Source: Basidiobolus meristosporus CBS 931.73 (taxonomy: Eukaryota; Basidiobolomycota; Basidiobolomycetes; Basidiobolales; Basidiobolaceae). Taken from it: a DNA stretch of 64,000 nucleotides. The notes beneath the pieces are model-generated. The model ran no database searches. It saw nothing but the letters and a program-made list of their open reading frames with translations, and was not told the origin of the DNA. The DNA is taken from positions 1-64,000 of the forward strand of contig MCFE01000057.1 of the NCBI GenBank assembly GCA_002104905.1, read 5' to 3'. Position numbers and translations under genes: made by a program. Of this stretch, positions 41,169 to 55,084 are shown one piece after another (positions within the stretch are counted from its first letter, which is position 1; every line of letters begins with the position of its first letter).

Positions 41169-43661
41169 AAGCTGTCACTCTCTGCAATGTCTACTACTGC
41201 TATTACTGAATTTTTCCCTCTGCTGAAAAGTTGGATTGATCTAACTACCAAGTATGGAAGGTGAAGATGAAGATGCTGCTACAAGAAAGAGGCCTTTGGG
41301 ATATTGTCATGGGAGAAGAATGCCCTCCTAAAAACGTGGGAGAGGAAGCCTTAAAGTACCAGAAGAAAGAACAAAGTGCCTTTAACTGCATTTGCCTTAA
41401 TGTCAAGGACAAATTGCTAATTCAATGCTCAAGAGCAAAAATGGCAAAGAATGCCTGCAAGGCATTAGAAGACACCTACCAGTCATGTTCAGCTGCCAAG
41501 AAAATATATCTGAAACGAAAATTCTTTACTACAAAGATGCTGCCAGGAGAAGAAATGAAAAATCTAATTGACAGAATTACCCTGCTGGTAGATGAGATGG
41601 AATCTGTGGGCGTACCAACTACTGATGAGAATGTGATAGTTACCATCCTGAATAGCCTAACAGACAAGTTTCAGGGCATTGTATCAGCCCCAGAGTCCAG
41701 AACTGAAGATTTGACCTTGAATTACATATATGCAAGGCTCCTGGATGAAGAATTAAGAAAACCAAGTGCCAATAAGAAGGAAGAAGAAAATGCTTTAATA
41801 AGCAATGATAACCAACAAAACAGGTACCCAAGACCCTACAAAGACAACAGCAACCTGTTTTGCAACTACTGTAAAAGGAAAGGACAGACATCAGACAGGT
41901 GCTTCAAAAAGAGAGATAGTCAGCAGAAAGAACCTGAATATGGAAATGCTGCAACAACTGAAGATAGACTATTCATATCTGCACTAAATATGACCGCAAA
42001 CAAGGATCCTCAGACATGGTATATTGACTCTGGAGCATCTTAACACTTTACACACCAAAAAGAACTTTTTACCTAACTTTGAGAAATTCCAATTAAAAAG
42101 GTCTTCATGGGTGACAATAGAACACTTGATGCAGGGGGAGAAGGAACTATCCAAGTAAACTTTAGAAGCAGTGAAGGAAGCAATACACTGACTTTTAAAG
42201 AAGTACTCTATGTACCAGAAATAGCCAAGAACTCACTATCTGTAAACAAGGCCACATCACAAGGACTCAGTTTCAGCTTTGACAATTCTGGATGCAAGAT
42301 CACTGACCAAAATGGTGCCCATATTGCTTTGGGTATCAGAGATCAGAATCTCTACAAGTTTACTTATATTCCATCATATTTGGAAGCCAATATAAGTAAC
42401 TCAAATGAAGAAACACCAATGCTTTGGCACAGGAGATTTGGGCACATCAATTTTGATTATTTAGGCAAAATGATCAAAGATCAGCTAATTTCCGGAGTAA
42501 AAATTGATCCCCCAGCTAGTTTGGAGCACTGTTAAGCCTGCATATATGGGAAACAATCCAGACAACCATTCAAGAGCTCTGGGTTAATCAAAACTAAGTA
42601 AAAATTAGATCTAATTCACTCAGATCTGTGTGGACCTATACAAAATTTATCCTTAGGCAGGATGAAGTATTTTAACTCTTTTATTGATGAATATGCAAGA
42701 TACACAAGAATTTACTTCATGGAGAGAAAGGAAGAAGCTCTGTCTAAGTTCTGGGAGTTCAAAGCCATGGTGGAGAGAGAAACTGGTGAAAAAATCAAGA
42801 AAATATGCTCTGACAATGGTGAAGGATACACCTCAAAACTCTTCATCCACTTCTACACAATTCATGATATAAAGCAAGAGACTACTGTATCATACTCCCC
42901 ACAGTAAACTGGAGTAGCAGAATGTGCTAACAGATCAATAATTGATAAGGCAAGATCTATGATCCACAATCAAGAATTATCCAACAATTTTTGGGTGGAA
43001 TCAGTTACCACTGCAATATACCTTAGAAATAGAAGTTATAACAGAATACCTTGTGACTCTACTCCTTTAGAAGCATGGTATGGGTACAGACCAAGTGCAA
43101 AACATCTAAGAATATTTGAGTGTACAGCATATGCCAAGAAACTGCCCAGAAATCAGCCAAAATTTGAGCCAAAAAGTGTAAAATGCATATTGTTGAGCTA
43201 CTGCAATGAGAGTAAGGCATGCAGACTCTACAAAATCAAAGCAAAGAAGCTGATCAAGTCCAGGGATTTGTTGTTTGATCAAAATTCAAAATTTTCACAG
43301 AAAATGACATCAGATGATGACAAAAATTTGATCTCAAGTCCACCAATAGTCAGGATTGAATCAGAGTAAAACAATGACAACTTTCTCACTCCAGAGGACT
43401 CTAAAATTGTGATTCAGCCAGAATCAGTGCCCAGGAATATTCCAGAAGTGATCATTCAGTATTAAATGCCAGGAGATCCAATTGGACAAGAAATAGCCCA
43501 AATTACTATATCAATGAGGGTACAAACTTAGCCAGTGCCTATTCAGTATATATTGATAAACCCCACACTGTAAAAGAGGCCCTAAATAGCCCTCCAACAA
43601 AGTTTTGGAGATCTGCAATGACTGATGAATATCAGGCCCTGATAAAAGATCAAACTTGGGA
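41160..43661 (+). pseudogene. Copia element B gag-pol, 3'-truncated and broken
   Basis: Gag starts at 41160, shifts frame near 41225, then runs 41261-42043 with the zinc knuckle CNYCKRKGQTSDRC and the protease DSGAS, where a TAA follows. Integrase segments appear at 42107-42535, 42662-42907 and 42959-43369 with intervening stops (for example C-stop-ACIYGKQ near 42533). One of these is a TAA within the usually conserved QQNGVAE motif at about 42905. The homology ends inside the RT region at 43661 and joins an LTR fragment. There is no RT catalytic box, so the copy is dead. Confidence 0.85.
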
Positions 43662-44009
43662 CCATGTAAAAGTATAAATACTACTCTTATAATCAATAAA
43701 TCATCAAGTGAAAGCCACATAGTCTCCCTGTCCTCCCAATCACTTCTAATATCTCCAAGACTCTTACAACAATCACACCTACAACCCTTCATTAATAACT
43801 GACCAAATTCCTTGTTGGGATGTACTTATATACTTTCACCAAAATATCAGGTACCCAGTACATGAGAACTCTCCTAGTTTCCAAACAGCCTCAAGCTTTG
43901 CACACAGGTTTTTGGAGCCTTTCTAAACTTCTTCTATGTGTTTTTTATGCCACTACTAAGTAAAAATATAAATACTGCTCTTATATTCAATAAATCCCCA
44001 AGTGAAAAC
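43662..44009 (+). repeat. Two partial copia LTRs in plus orientation
   Basis: 43662-43771 is the 3' third of an LTR (TATAAATA, AATAAA, terminus TTACAACA). About 43797-44009 is another LTR body, starting within the ACCAAATTCCTTGTTGGGA block and cut at its 3' end by the next element. Confidence 0.7.
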
Positions 44010-44358
44010 TGTTATAAGAGTCATGGAGATATTATAAGTGATTGGGAGGGCAAGTAGCTCAAGTAGTTTTCACTCAATGATCTATTGAATATAAAAGTAG
44101 TGTTAATTCTTTTACATGGTCTTGGAATTACAAACATGTAGAATAGGCTAAGGAAGGTCCCAAGAACATGTGTGCAAAGTTTGAGGCTGTTTGGACAACT
44201 TTGAGAGTTTTTAATGTTTTGGGTACCTGATGTTTTGGTGAAAATATTCAAGTAAATCCCAACAAGGAATTTGGTCAGTATTCCCTAGGATTTGAAGGTA
44301 ATGATCTAAGTGACTAAATTAGGTCAATACTTAGGTGGAACTACAAATCTTTGCAATA
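44010..44358 (-). repeat. 3' LTR of copia element C
   Basis: This 349-bp LTR in minus orientation begins TGTTATAAG and ends TTGCAATA, a mutated TTACAACA. It is followed by the polypurine-like tract and the RNase H end. Confidence 0.8.
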
Positions 44359-47300
44359 CTCTCACTCAGCCAAATGCTCATACTGACTAGTCCTAATTTT
44401 GACCTAAGATACTCAAACTTGTCTCTAGCTAATGGTTTAGTATATATGTCTGCAATCATTTCATCTGCAGAACAGTAAGCTAGGTTAACTAAGTAATTCT
44501 CTATAGCTTCACATATGAAATGATGCTAAACATCTATGTGCTTAGATCTAGCATGAAAAGTTGGATTTCTACCTAGTTGTAGACATCCATGATTATCTTG
44601 AAATAAAGCAATAGAAGCTTGTTGACATCAACCCAAATCTGTAAGAAGCTTTCTTAACCACATTGCTTCTTTTGTAGCTTCACAGGCTGTAATATACTCT
44701 GCCTCTGTGGTGGAAAATGCTACAGTTGGTTGCTTTTATGAATTCCAAGAAATTACTCCTTGATGGTAAAGAAAGGTGTATCCTGTGGTGGATCTTCTGT
44801 CTTGTAATTTTGTCCCCAATCAGCATCAGAGTATCCCACAAGATCCTGTTCTGAATCCTTATAAGTGTATCTTAAGCCAATATCCACAGTTCCTTTCAAG
44901 TGTCTAAAAGTCTGCTTAACTGCTACAATATAATCAGATCCATAGTTCTGATTAAGCCGGTGTGGTGGTGTATAAGTCCAAGGGAGAGATACGTCCAACA
45001 CTTCTCAAGTGTTTTGTGTGTGGGGTGTTCACTGGGTGCAATAACCTCTGGCAAAAGCTTGCTAGGAATACTTGGGTTCTGTCTCTAATCTAATGTGAAG
45101 GGGTATAAAGCCACAAGCTTGTCAAGGGAAAACTATTGAGCTACAATCCCCAACTTAGTTGGCGTCTTAACAAAAGTATGTGCTGGGTTCAGCGTCCTTT
45201 GAGATGACAATGTACTAAAGCTTCCAAAGTCAAAACAACTGTAAACTCCACCAGCAGGGACTTGATAAGAATGCAGCTTTGGTCAATAGTTACAAAGACA
45301 GAAAAGTATCTTTGCCTGTACAAGAACAAACTTGGGAAAGAATCAAATATAATAAAAGATACCTACTCTGAGTATTCCTCACAAGTAGTGCCTCCAAGGT
45401 CAGTTGGCTGTCAGCGCGGTTTCCTGGGGGTGTCCTGTGGTCTAGGGTTGGAAGTTCAGGTAGCAGCAGGTAGCAGTGATCACACTAATCAACAAGTTGG
45501 TATATTGATAAAAGGGATGATGATTTATTGTTGAGGGATAGCCTCCCTTATATACTTTTCTCACTGGCTAAGTGATTACTAATCATGGTGTTCCAGAAGG
45601 TTCCAGAGATCAATAGAAATCTTAATGACATCAGAATGACCTAAGAATGTTCCAAGTAGGTGCCGGAAGGTTCTAAGAGGCACAGCACATCCAACCAATC
45701 AGGAATCAGTATTCTGAAACCTGTGTAACATGGGGATACCATATATGGTATGGAAATGGTAGGGATGGTGACACGGGCTGATCATGTGTCACGGGTACTG
45801 GCGCGGGTACTTGCCTAATATAGAAGTACTTATAGCTAGTAATCTTACATAAAGTGAGGGGTAACTTATGCAATAAGGTAAGCAGGTGTGATAGTCAACC
45901 GGCTTATGGGATAGTACTGATTGGGTAAGACAAATGGGATAAAACTAAAATAAGTGTAGTAGAGATATAGGGAAGTAGAAAATAAGGGAATGAGCACATC
46001 TGTCAGTGGGTGTCACTGTCACCTCACTACACCGGCTGACAATTCCTATTGCATATGAGATATATGGCCATGTTCCAAGCATAACACACATCAGACTGCC
46101 AGTTGTAGATTGATAAGGAGAGTCAGGGCTCTCAGATGGCACCAAGCTCTCTTAAATTGGTTGAGTCATTACTAGGTTAAGGTTTGTCTCCATTGGGGTA
46201 GCTGCTGGTTTACAGTCTTCCATCTGGTACTTCTTTAGTGTATCTTGAATATACTTGGATTGGCTGAGGGTAATAGTCTGGGTACTTCTGTCTATGGAGG
46301 TCTTAATCCCTAAGTAGTAACTGAGTACTCATAGATTGCACATCTTTAACTCTTTAGATAGACTGGATTTAGTCTCTTCCAATGTTGCTAGGTTATTGGC
46401 AGCTTTAATAAGATCATCCACATATAGAGCTAATAGAACTGGATTGGCTTTATCTGGCTTACAGTAGATACTATAGTCAGCATTACTCCTTTTGAAACTC
46501 AAAGATTCCAAATAAGAATCTATCTTGCAAGCTTCCAGCTCTTTGGTGATTGTTTGAGACCATATAGTGACTTATTAAGCTTGCAGACCAAATGGGGGTT
46601 ATCTTGGTCAACAAACCCATCAGGCTGGTCCAAATACATGTCCTCCTCAATTCTCCATTCAAAAATGCAGTTTTTACATCCATTTAATGAATAAAAAACT
46701 TATATTTGGCTGCAATAGCCAATATCAATCTGATGGAATTAAACTTGGCTACCAGTGCAAAGGTCTCAGTATAGTCAAGTCCTTTTGTCACAGAGTATCC
46801 TTTGGCCACAAATCTTGCTTTGTGTCTTTCAATTGTTCCATCATCCTTGTATCTTGTCTTAAAGACCCATCTGCATCCAATTGATTTTTGATTGATTGGC
46901 AACTTGACTAAGTACCAAGTTTGATTTTCCATCCAGGGCCTGATTTTCCTCAGTCTTTGCAGATCTCCAAAACCTTGTCTGAGGGCTACTTAGGGCCTCT
47001 TTTACAGTCTGGGGTTCATCAATATGGACTGAGTAGGCATAGGCTAAGTTTGTACCCTCATTGATATAGTTATTTGGGCTATTTCTTGTCAGATTGGATC
47101 TCCGGGCATTTGATACTGAAATACTCACTTCTGGGATATTCCTGGGGACTGCTTCAGGCTGAACCATGGTTGTAGAGTTCTCTGGAGTGAGAAAGCTCTC
47201 ATTGTTTTGCTCTGATTCAATCCTGACAATTGGTGGACTTGAGATCAGATATTTGTCATCATCTGCTGTGACTTTATGTAAAATCTTGAATTTTCATCAA

Positions 47301-49238
47301 ACAACACATCCCTGGACTTGATTAGATTCTATGCTGTGGTATTGTAGAGTCTGTAGGCATCACTCTCATTGCAGTAACATAAAAATATGTATTTTACACT
47401 TTTTGGCTCAAATTGTGACTGATTTCCAGACAGTTTCTTGGCATATGCTGTACATGCAAATATTCTTAGATGTTCTGCACTTGGTCTGTAGCCATACTAT
47501 GCTTCAAATAGAGTAGAATTACCAAGTACTCTGTTACAACGCCTATTTTTACAGTATACAGCTGTGGCAACTGATTCTGCCCAAAAATCATAGGATAATT
47601 TTTGATCATGGATGATAGATCTTGCCATATCAATTATTGATCTGTTAGCACATTCTGCTACTCCATTTTGCTGTGGGGAGTATGGTACAGTAGTCTCTTG
47701 CTATATCCCATCAATTTTGCAGAAGCAGGTGAAGTGTTTTGAGGTATATTCTCCACCATTGTCAGAGCATATTTACTTGATTTTTTTACTAGTTTCTCTC
47801 TCCACCATGGCTTTGAGCTAACCAAACTTAGAAAGAGCTTCTTCCTTTCTCTCCATGAAGCAAACCCATGTGTATCTTATATAATCATCAATAAGGGTGA
47901 TTAAATACTTCATCCTGCCTAAGGATAAATTTTGCATAGGTCCACATAGATCTGATCTTTTCTTAGTTTTGATCTACTCAAAGCTCTTGAACAGTTGTCT
48001 GACTTGTTTCCCATATATGCAGGCCTCACAGTGCTCCAAATTAGCTGGGGGATCAATACTTACTCCAGAAATTAGCTGATCATTGATCATTTTGCACAAA
48101 TAATTGATGTGTCCAAATCTTCTGTGCCAAAGCATTGGTGTTTTTTCATTTGAGTTACTTATATTGGCTTCCAAATATGATGGAATATAAGTCAACCTGT
48201 ATAGATTCTGATCTCTGATACCAAAAGCAATATGGGCACCATTTTGATCAGTGATGTTGCATCCACAATGGTCAAAGCTGAAACTGAGTCCTGCTGCTGT
48301 GGCCTTGCTTACAGATAGTGGGTTCTTGGCTATTTCTGGTACATAGAGTACTTATTTAGAAGTCAGTGTATGGCTTCCTTCACTGGTTCTAAGGTTCACT
48401 TGGATAGTTCCTTCTCCCACTGCATCAAGTGTTCTATTGTTGCCCATGAAAACCTTATTACTTGGAATTTCATGATATTGGGTAAAAAGTTCTTGTTGGT
48501 GTGTAAAGTGTTGAGATGCTCCAGAGTCAATATATCATCTCTGAGAATCCATATTTGTGGTCATATTTAGTACAGATATGAATAGTCTATCTTCAGTTGT
48601 TGCAGCATTTCCATATTCAGGCTTTTTCTGCTGACAATCTCTCTTTTTGAAGCACCAGTCTGAAGTGTGTCCTTTCCTTTTGCAGTAGTTGCAAAACAGG
48701 TTGTTGTTGCCTTTGTAGGGTCTTGGGTACCTACTTTGTTGGTTATAATTGCTTATTAAAGCATTTTCTTCTACCTTCTTATTGGTGCCTGATTTTCTTA
48801 ATTCTTCATCCAGGAGCCTTGCATATACATAATTTAAGGTTCAAATCTTCAGTTCTGGACTCTAGGGCTGATACAAGGTCCTGAAACTTGTCTGTCAGGC
48901 TATTCCAGATGGTTCCTATCAAATCCTCATCAGTAGTTGGTGCACCCACAGATTCCATTTCATCCTCCAGCAGGGTAATTCTGTTAATCAGATTTTTCAT
49001 TTCTTCTCCTGGCAGCGTCTTTGTAGTAAAGAATTTTGGTCTCAGATACATTTTCTTAGCAGCTGAGCATGACTGGTGGGTGTCTTCTGAAGCCTTCCAG
49101 GCATTCTTTGCAGTTTTTGCTCTTCAGCACTGAATTAGCAGTTTGTCTTTAACATCAAGGCAATGTGCAGTTAAAGGCACTTTGTTCTTTCTTCTGGTAC
49201 TCTAAGGCTTCCTCTCCCACATTTAGGAGGGCATTCTT
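44359..49238 (-). pseudogene. Copia element C gag-pol remnant, interrupted
   Basis: The minus strand encodes the RNase H end (44370-44956), interrupted by a solo LTR (44961-46031). The remainder of RT (ALYVDDLIK near 46400), integrase and gag follows, up to about 49238. Stops and frameshifts are frequent (open pieces 46329-46511, 46684-46932, 46859-47167, 47974-48195 and 48806-49051). The start of gag and the primer-binding site are missing: gag ends at GGGCATTCT next to the following LTR, with about 170 bp deleted relative to element A. Confidence 0.8.
44961..46031. mobile_element. Solo LTR (about 1.07 kb) inside copia element C
   Basis: The insert interrupts copia RNase H/RT sequence cleanly. 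It begins TGTGGTGGTG and ends CTCACTACA (the TG...CA rule) and is flanked on both sides by CCGG (44957-44960 and 46032-46035), a 4-bp target-site duplication. It has no coding capacity and does not resemble the copia LTRs. These properties fit a solo LTR of another retrotransposon, perhaps of Gypsy type. The minus strand has a TATATAAG near 45548. A non-autonomous DNA transposon with short inverted ends is the alternative. Confidence 0.65.
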
Positions 49239-49585
49239 TGTTGTAAGAGTCTTAGAGATATTGGAAGTGACTGGGAGGACAAGTAGATTATGTGGTTTTC
49301 ACTTAATGATTTATTGAATGTAAAAGTAGTATTTATACTATTACCTAGTCTTGGAATTACAAACACCTAGAATAGGTTGAGAAAGATCCCAAGAACATGT
49401 GTGCAAAGTTTGGGGCTGTTTGGACAACTTTGAGATTTTCATGTTCTGGGTACCTGGTATTTTGGTGAAAATGTTCCCAGTAAATCCTAACAAGGAATTT
49501 GATCAGTATTCTCATGAATTTGAGGGTAATGATTTAAGTAACTAAGTTAGGTGAATATTTAGGTGGAATTACAAATTTTACCACA
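49239..49585 (-). repeat. Copia LTR between elements C and E
   Basis: This 347-bp LTR begins TGTTGTAAG and ends TTACCACA. It serves as 3' LTR for element E and sits where the 5' LTR of element C would be, so the two elements are arranged in tandem across one LTR. Confidence 0.85.
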
Positions 49586-52500
49586 CTCCCACTCAGCTAG
49601 ATGTTCAAACTGACTGGTCCTAATTTTGACCTAGCATATTCAAACTTGTCTCTAGCTAATGGTTTGATAAATATGTCTGCAATCATTTCATCTATAGGAC
49701 AGTAAACTAAGCTAACTTAGTTATTCTCTATAGCTTCACATATGAAATGATGTCTAATATCTATGTGCTTAGTTCTAGCATGAAAAGCTGGATTTCTACT
49801 TAATTGTTTACAACCTTGGTTATCTTGAAATAAAGTAATAGGTGTTTTTTGACATAGGTCTAAATCTGTAAAAAGCTTTCTTAACCACATTGCTTTTTTT
49901 GTAGCTTCACAGGCTGCCATATACTCTGCCTCTGTGGTGGAAAGTGCTACAATTGGTTGCTTTTGTGAATTCCAAGAAATTGCTCCTTGATGGTAAAGAA
50001 CGGTGTATCCTGTTGTGGATCTTCTGTCTTCTAACTTTTGTCCCTAATCAGCGTCAGTGTATCCCACAAGATCCTGTTCTAAATCCTTATAAGTGTATCA
50101 TAAGCAGATATTAGCAGTTCCTTTTAGGTATCTAAAAATCCACTTAACTGCTGCAATATGATCAGTTCCATAGTTCTGATTATGTTGGCTGACAACTCCC
50201 ACTGAGTATGAGATATCTGGACATGTTCCAAGCATGATATACTTCGGACTGCTGGCCATAGATTGATAAGGAAAGTCAGGGCTTTCAGATGGCACTAAGC
50301 TCTCTTGATTTGGTTGAGTGTTGACCAAGTTAAGGTTTGTCTCCATTGGGGTAGCTGCTGGTTTACAGTCTTCCATCTGGTACTTCTTTAGTATATCTTG
50401 AATATACTTGGACTGGCTTAGTGTAATAGTCTGGGTACTTCTGTCTATGGAGAGCTTTATCCCTAAGTAGTAACAGAGTTCTCCTAGATTGAACATCTTT
50501 AACTCTTTAGATAGACTGGATTTTGTCTCTTCCAATGTTTCTAGGTTATTGGTGGCTATAATAAGATCATCCACATATAGAGCTAATAGAGCCAGACTTG
50601 CTTTATCTGGCCTATAGTATATACTATAGTCAGCATTACTGCTTTTGAAGCTCAAAGATTCCAAATAAGAATCTATCTTGCAATTCCAGGCTCTTGGTGA
50701 TTGTTTGAGACAATAGAGTGACTTTTTAAGCTTGCAGACCAAATGGGGGTCATTGTGGTCAACAAACCCATCAGGATGGTCTATATACACATCCTCATCA
50801 TGTTCTCCATTCAAAAATGCTGTTTTTACATCCATTTGATGAATAAAAAACTTATGTTTGGCTGCAATAGCCAATATTAATCTGATAAAATTAAGCTTGG
50901 CTACTGGTGCAAAGGTCTCAGTATAGTCAAGTTCTTTTGTTTGAGAGTATCCTTTGGCTACAAGTCTTGCTTTGAATCTTTCAGTGGTACCATCAGCCTT
51001 GTGTTTTGTCTTGAAGACCCATCTGCATCCAATCAATTTTTGGTTGATTGGTAATTTGACTAAGTCCCAAGTTTGATTTTCCATCAGGGCCTGATATTCC
51101 TCAGTCATTACAGATCTCCAAAACTTTGTCTGAGGGCTACTTAGGGCCTCTTTTACAGTCTGGGGTTCATCAATATGGACTGAGTAGGCATAGGCTAAGT
51201 TTGTACCCTCATTGATATAGTTATTTGGACTATTTCTTGTCAGATTGGATCTCCGGGCATTTGATACTGAAATACTCACTTCTGGGATATTCCTGGGGAC
51301 TGCTTCAGGCTGAACCATGGTTGCAGAGTTCTCTGGAGTGAGAAAGTTCTCATTGTTTTGCTCTAATTCAATCCTGACAATTGGTGGATTTGAGATCAGA
51401 TTTTTGTCATCACCTGATGTCATTTTTTGTGAAAATTTTGAGTTTTCATCAAGCAACACATTCCTGGACTTGATTAGCTTCTTTGCTTTGGTATTGTAGA
51501 GACTGTATGCTTTACTCTCATTGCAGTAACCCAAAAATAAGCATTGTACACTTTTTGGCCCAAGTTTTGACTGATTTCTTGGCAGTTTCTTGGTGTATGC
51601 TATACACCCAAATATTCTTAGATGCTCTGCGCTTGGTCTGTATCCATACCATGCTTCAAATGCAGTATAATCACAAAGAACTCTGTTATAACTCCTACTA
51701 TTAAGATATACAGCAGTGGCAACTGATTACGCCCAAAAATTATATGATAATTTTTGATCATGGATTATAGATCTTGCTATATCAATTATTGATCTGTTAG
51801 CACATTCTGCTACTCCGTTTTGCTGTGGGGAGTATGGTACAGTAGTCTTTTGCTTTATCCCATTAATTTTGCAGAAGTCAATGAAGAGTTTTGAGGTATA
51901 TTCTCCCCCATTGTCAGAGCTTATTTTCTTGATTTTTTCACCAGTTTCTCCCTCCACCATGTCTTTGAACTCCCTGAACTTAGACAGAGTGTCTTCCTTT
52001 CTCTCCATGAAGTAGACCCATGTGTATCTTGTATAATCATCAGTAAAAGTGATTAAACACTTCATCCCACCAAAGGATAAATTTTGCATGGGTCTACACA
52101 GATCTGAGTGAATTAGATCTGATTTTTCTTAGTTTTGATCTACCCAAAGCTCTTGAACGGTTGTCTGGCTTGTTTCCCATATATGCAGGCCTCACAGTGC
52201 TCCAAATTAGCTAGGGGATCAATATTTACTCCAGAAATTAGCTGATCTTTGATCATTTTGCGCTAATAATCAAAATTGATGTTCCCAAATCTCCTGTGCC
52301 AAAGCATTGGTGTCACTTCACTTAAGTTACTTATATTGGCATCCAAATATGATGAAATATCAGTCAACTTGCATAGATTTTGATCTCTGATACCAAAAGC
52401 AATATGGGCACCATTTTGATCAGTGATCTGGCATCCATAATTGTCAAAGCTGAAACTGAGTCCTTCTACAGTGGCCTTGCTTACAGATAGTAGGTTCTTT

Positions 52501-53565
52501 GCTATTTCTAGTACATAGAGTACTTCTTTGAAAGTCAGTGTATGGCTTCCTTCACTGCTTCTTAGGTTTACTTGGATAGTTCCTTCTCTCCACTGCATCA
52601 AGTGCTCTTTTGTAGCCCATGTAAACCTTATTAATTGGAATTTCTTGATATTGGGTAAAAAGTTCTTGTTGGTGTGTAAAGTGTTGAGATGCTCCAGAGT
52701 CAATATACCATGTCTGAGAATCCTTGTTTGTGGTCATATTTAGTGCAGATATGAATAGTCTATCTTCAGTTGTTGCAGCATTTCCATATGGAGGCTTCTT
52801 CTGCTGACTATCTCACTTTTTGAAGCACCAGTCTGAAGTGTGTCCTTTCCTTTTGCAGTAGTTGCAAAACAGGTTGCTGTTGCCTTTGTGGGGTCTTGGG
52901 TACCTCCTTTGTTGGTTATCATTGCTTATTAAAGCATTTTCTTCTTCCTTCTTATTGGCGCCTGATTTTCTTAATTCTTCATCCAGGTGCCTTCCATACA
53001 CATAATTTAAGGTCAAATCTTCCGTTCTTGACTCTAGGGCTGATACAAGGCCCTGAAACACATCTGTCAGGCTATTCAGGATGGTAACTATCACATCCTC
53101 ATCAGTAGTTGGTATGCCCACAGATTTCATTTTGTCTACCAGCAAGGTAATTCTGTTAATTAGATTTTCATTTCTTCTCCTGGCAGCATCTTTGTAGTAA
53201 AGAGTGTTGGTCGCAGATACATTTTCTTAGCAGCTAAACATGACTGGTAGGCATCTTCTAATGCCTTCCAGGCATTCTTTGCTGTTTTTGCTCTTGAGTA
53301 TTGAATTAGTAATTTGTCTTTAACATTGAGGCAAATGCAGTTAAAGGCACTCTGTTCTTTTGTCTGGTATTTTAAGGCTTCCTCTCCTACTTTTTCAGGA
53401 GGGCATTCTTCTCCCATGACAATATCCCAAAGGCCTCTTTCTTGTAGCAGCATCTTCACCTTCCACACTTGGTAGTTAGATCCATCCAACTTTTCAGCAG
53501 AGGGAAAAGTTCTGGTAATAGCAGTAGTAGACATTGCAGGGAGTAACAGCTTGGGGCTCATAACC
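49586..53565 (-). pseudogene. Copia element E gag-pol, inactive
   Basis: This minus-strand copy keeps the longest intact pol segment of the window: 50098-51534 (478 codons) spans the integrase C-terminus and the whole RT, including QMDVKTAFLNGE and the catalytic ALYVDDLII. Other open pieces are 49717-49920 (RNase H), 51727-52089 (integrase core with SSDNGGEYTS and QQNGVAEC), 52263-52703, 52813-53145 (zinc knuckle) and 53160-53609 (gag start). They are separated by stops and small indels, for example a stop in place of the glutamine codon in the RNase H region near 50046. The start codon is again within the primer-binding site. The element is not autonomous. Confidence 0.85.
53553..53565 (-). 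other. Primer-binding site of element E
   Basis: The minus strand reads GGTTATGAGCCCC next to the 5' LTR, identical to elements A and B. Confidence 0.75.
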
Positions 53566-53914
53566 TGTTGTAAGAGTTTTGGAGATATTGGAAGTGATTG
53601 GAAGAACAAGTCGATTTTGTGGTTTCACTTAAAGATTTATTGAATGTAAAAGTAGTATTTATACTTTGACCTGGTCTTGGCATTACAAAAATGTAGAATA
53701 GGTAAAGACAGGTGCCAAGAACATATGGGCAAAGTTTGGGGCTGTTTGGACAACTTATCTAATTTTCATGTTCTGGGTACCTGGTATTTTGGTAAAAATA
53801 TTCCAAGTAAATCCCAACAAGGAATTTGGTCAGTATTCTCAGGGATTTGAAGGATAGGATCTAAGTGGCTAAGTTAGGTGAATATTTAGGTGGAAATACA
53901 AATTTTTTACAACA
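53566..53914 (-). repeat. 5' LTR of copia element E
   Basis: This 349-bp LTR begins TGTTGTAAG and ends TTACAACA. It abuts another pol fragment at 53915. Confidence 0.88.
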
Positions 53915-55084
53915 TATCTTAAGTGGATATCCACAGTTCCTTTTAAATATCTCAAAGTCTGCTTAACTGCTACAATATGATCAGATCCATAGTTCTGGAA
54001 TATACTTGGATTGACTTAGGGTGATAGTCTGGGTACCTCTGTCTATAGAGGACTATATTTCTAAGTAGTAACTGAGCACTTGTAGACTGGACATCTTGAA
54101 CTCTTTAGATAGGCTGGATTTAGTCTCTTCCAATGTTGCTAGGTTATTAGCAGCTTTAATAAGATTCTCCATATATAGAGCTGATAGAGCTGGATTTGCT
54201 TTATCTAGCTTATAGTATAGACTATAGTCAGCATTACACCTTTTCAAGCACAAGGATTCCAAATAAGAAGCTATCTTGCAATTCCAGGCTCTTGGTGGTT
54301 GTTTGAGACCATATAGATATTTTTAAGCTTGCAGAATAATAGACTTGTTCCATTGTACCGTGCCAGGGCATGCGGCGCAATCCGCAGTTGTAAAGAACAA
54401 TGGGGGGCAATATTATAGCTACCAGAAGGAAGGATTGCTCCTGGACAATTTTGCACTATGCGGGACAATCTTGCACACTATGGCACAATCTGACACGATG
54501 AGGTTGGCACGGATGATTGCGCCAACTTGTAATGTTTGCATCACATGCGCAATTGGATACCGCTATTATGGCAGGTAAAATCCAGTATTTGGATATGTTT
54601 CTTTAATGTATATGGAAATAAATGTGTATCACACTATAAACTACACTAATACTTGACCATTTTGGTTACCCTCACTCCAATTGGATGGTATCTCAGTGGT
54701 TAATTGGTCCAAAAGTATCCTGAAGCTGGCAGCCCCCAATTGGCTCATTGACTACTAAAGAAGCTACCTGATTTGCCATCAAATATCCCATTTTGCTCAT
54801 TGAGGAAGTAAATCCCTGATCCTAGTGATTGGACAAGGTGTCATAGCCAGCATGCAAGCAATTGTCTAGGTGCAAAACAGATCCAATAGCTGCACTGGTA
54901 TTACAGATGATGTATATATATGCAGGGTGTTTATTTATAGGGGTTCTGTCTCAAATGTGAAACGACCTTGATATTACTTATATCAAAAATTTGATGATCA
55001 CTGATTTGCAATGGCTTAATTCAGATTGCAAAAAAAATGGGTTGTCAGGATCATTATGAATTTGAGCAATTCAAAGCAATTGCA

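Noticed and set aside
44961-46031. A CACTA-type DNA transposon, because one end reads CACTACA
   Set aside because: The CACTA word is at the inner side of a TG...CA terminus, and only a 4-bp CCGG duplication is present rather than 3 bp with long inverted repeats. A solo LTR fits better.
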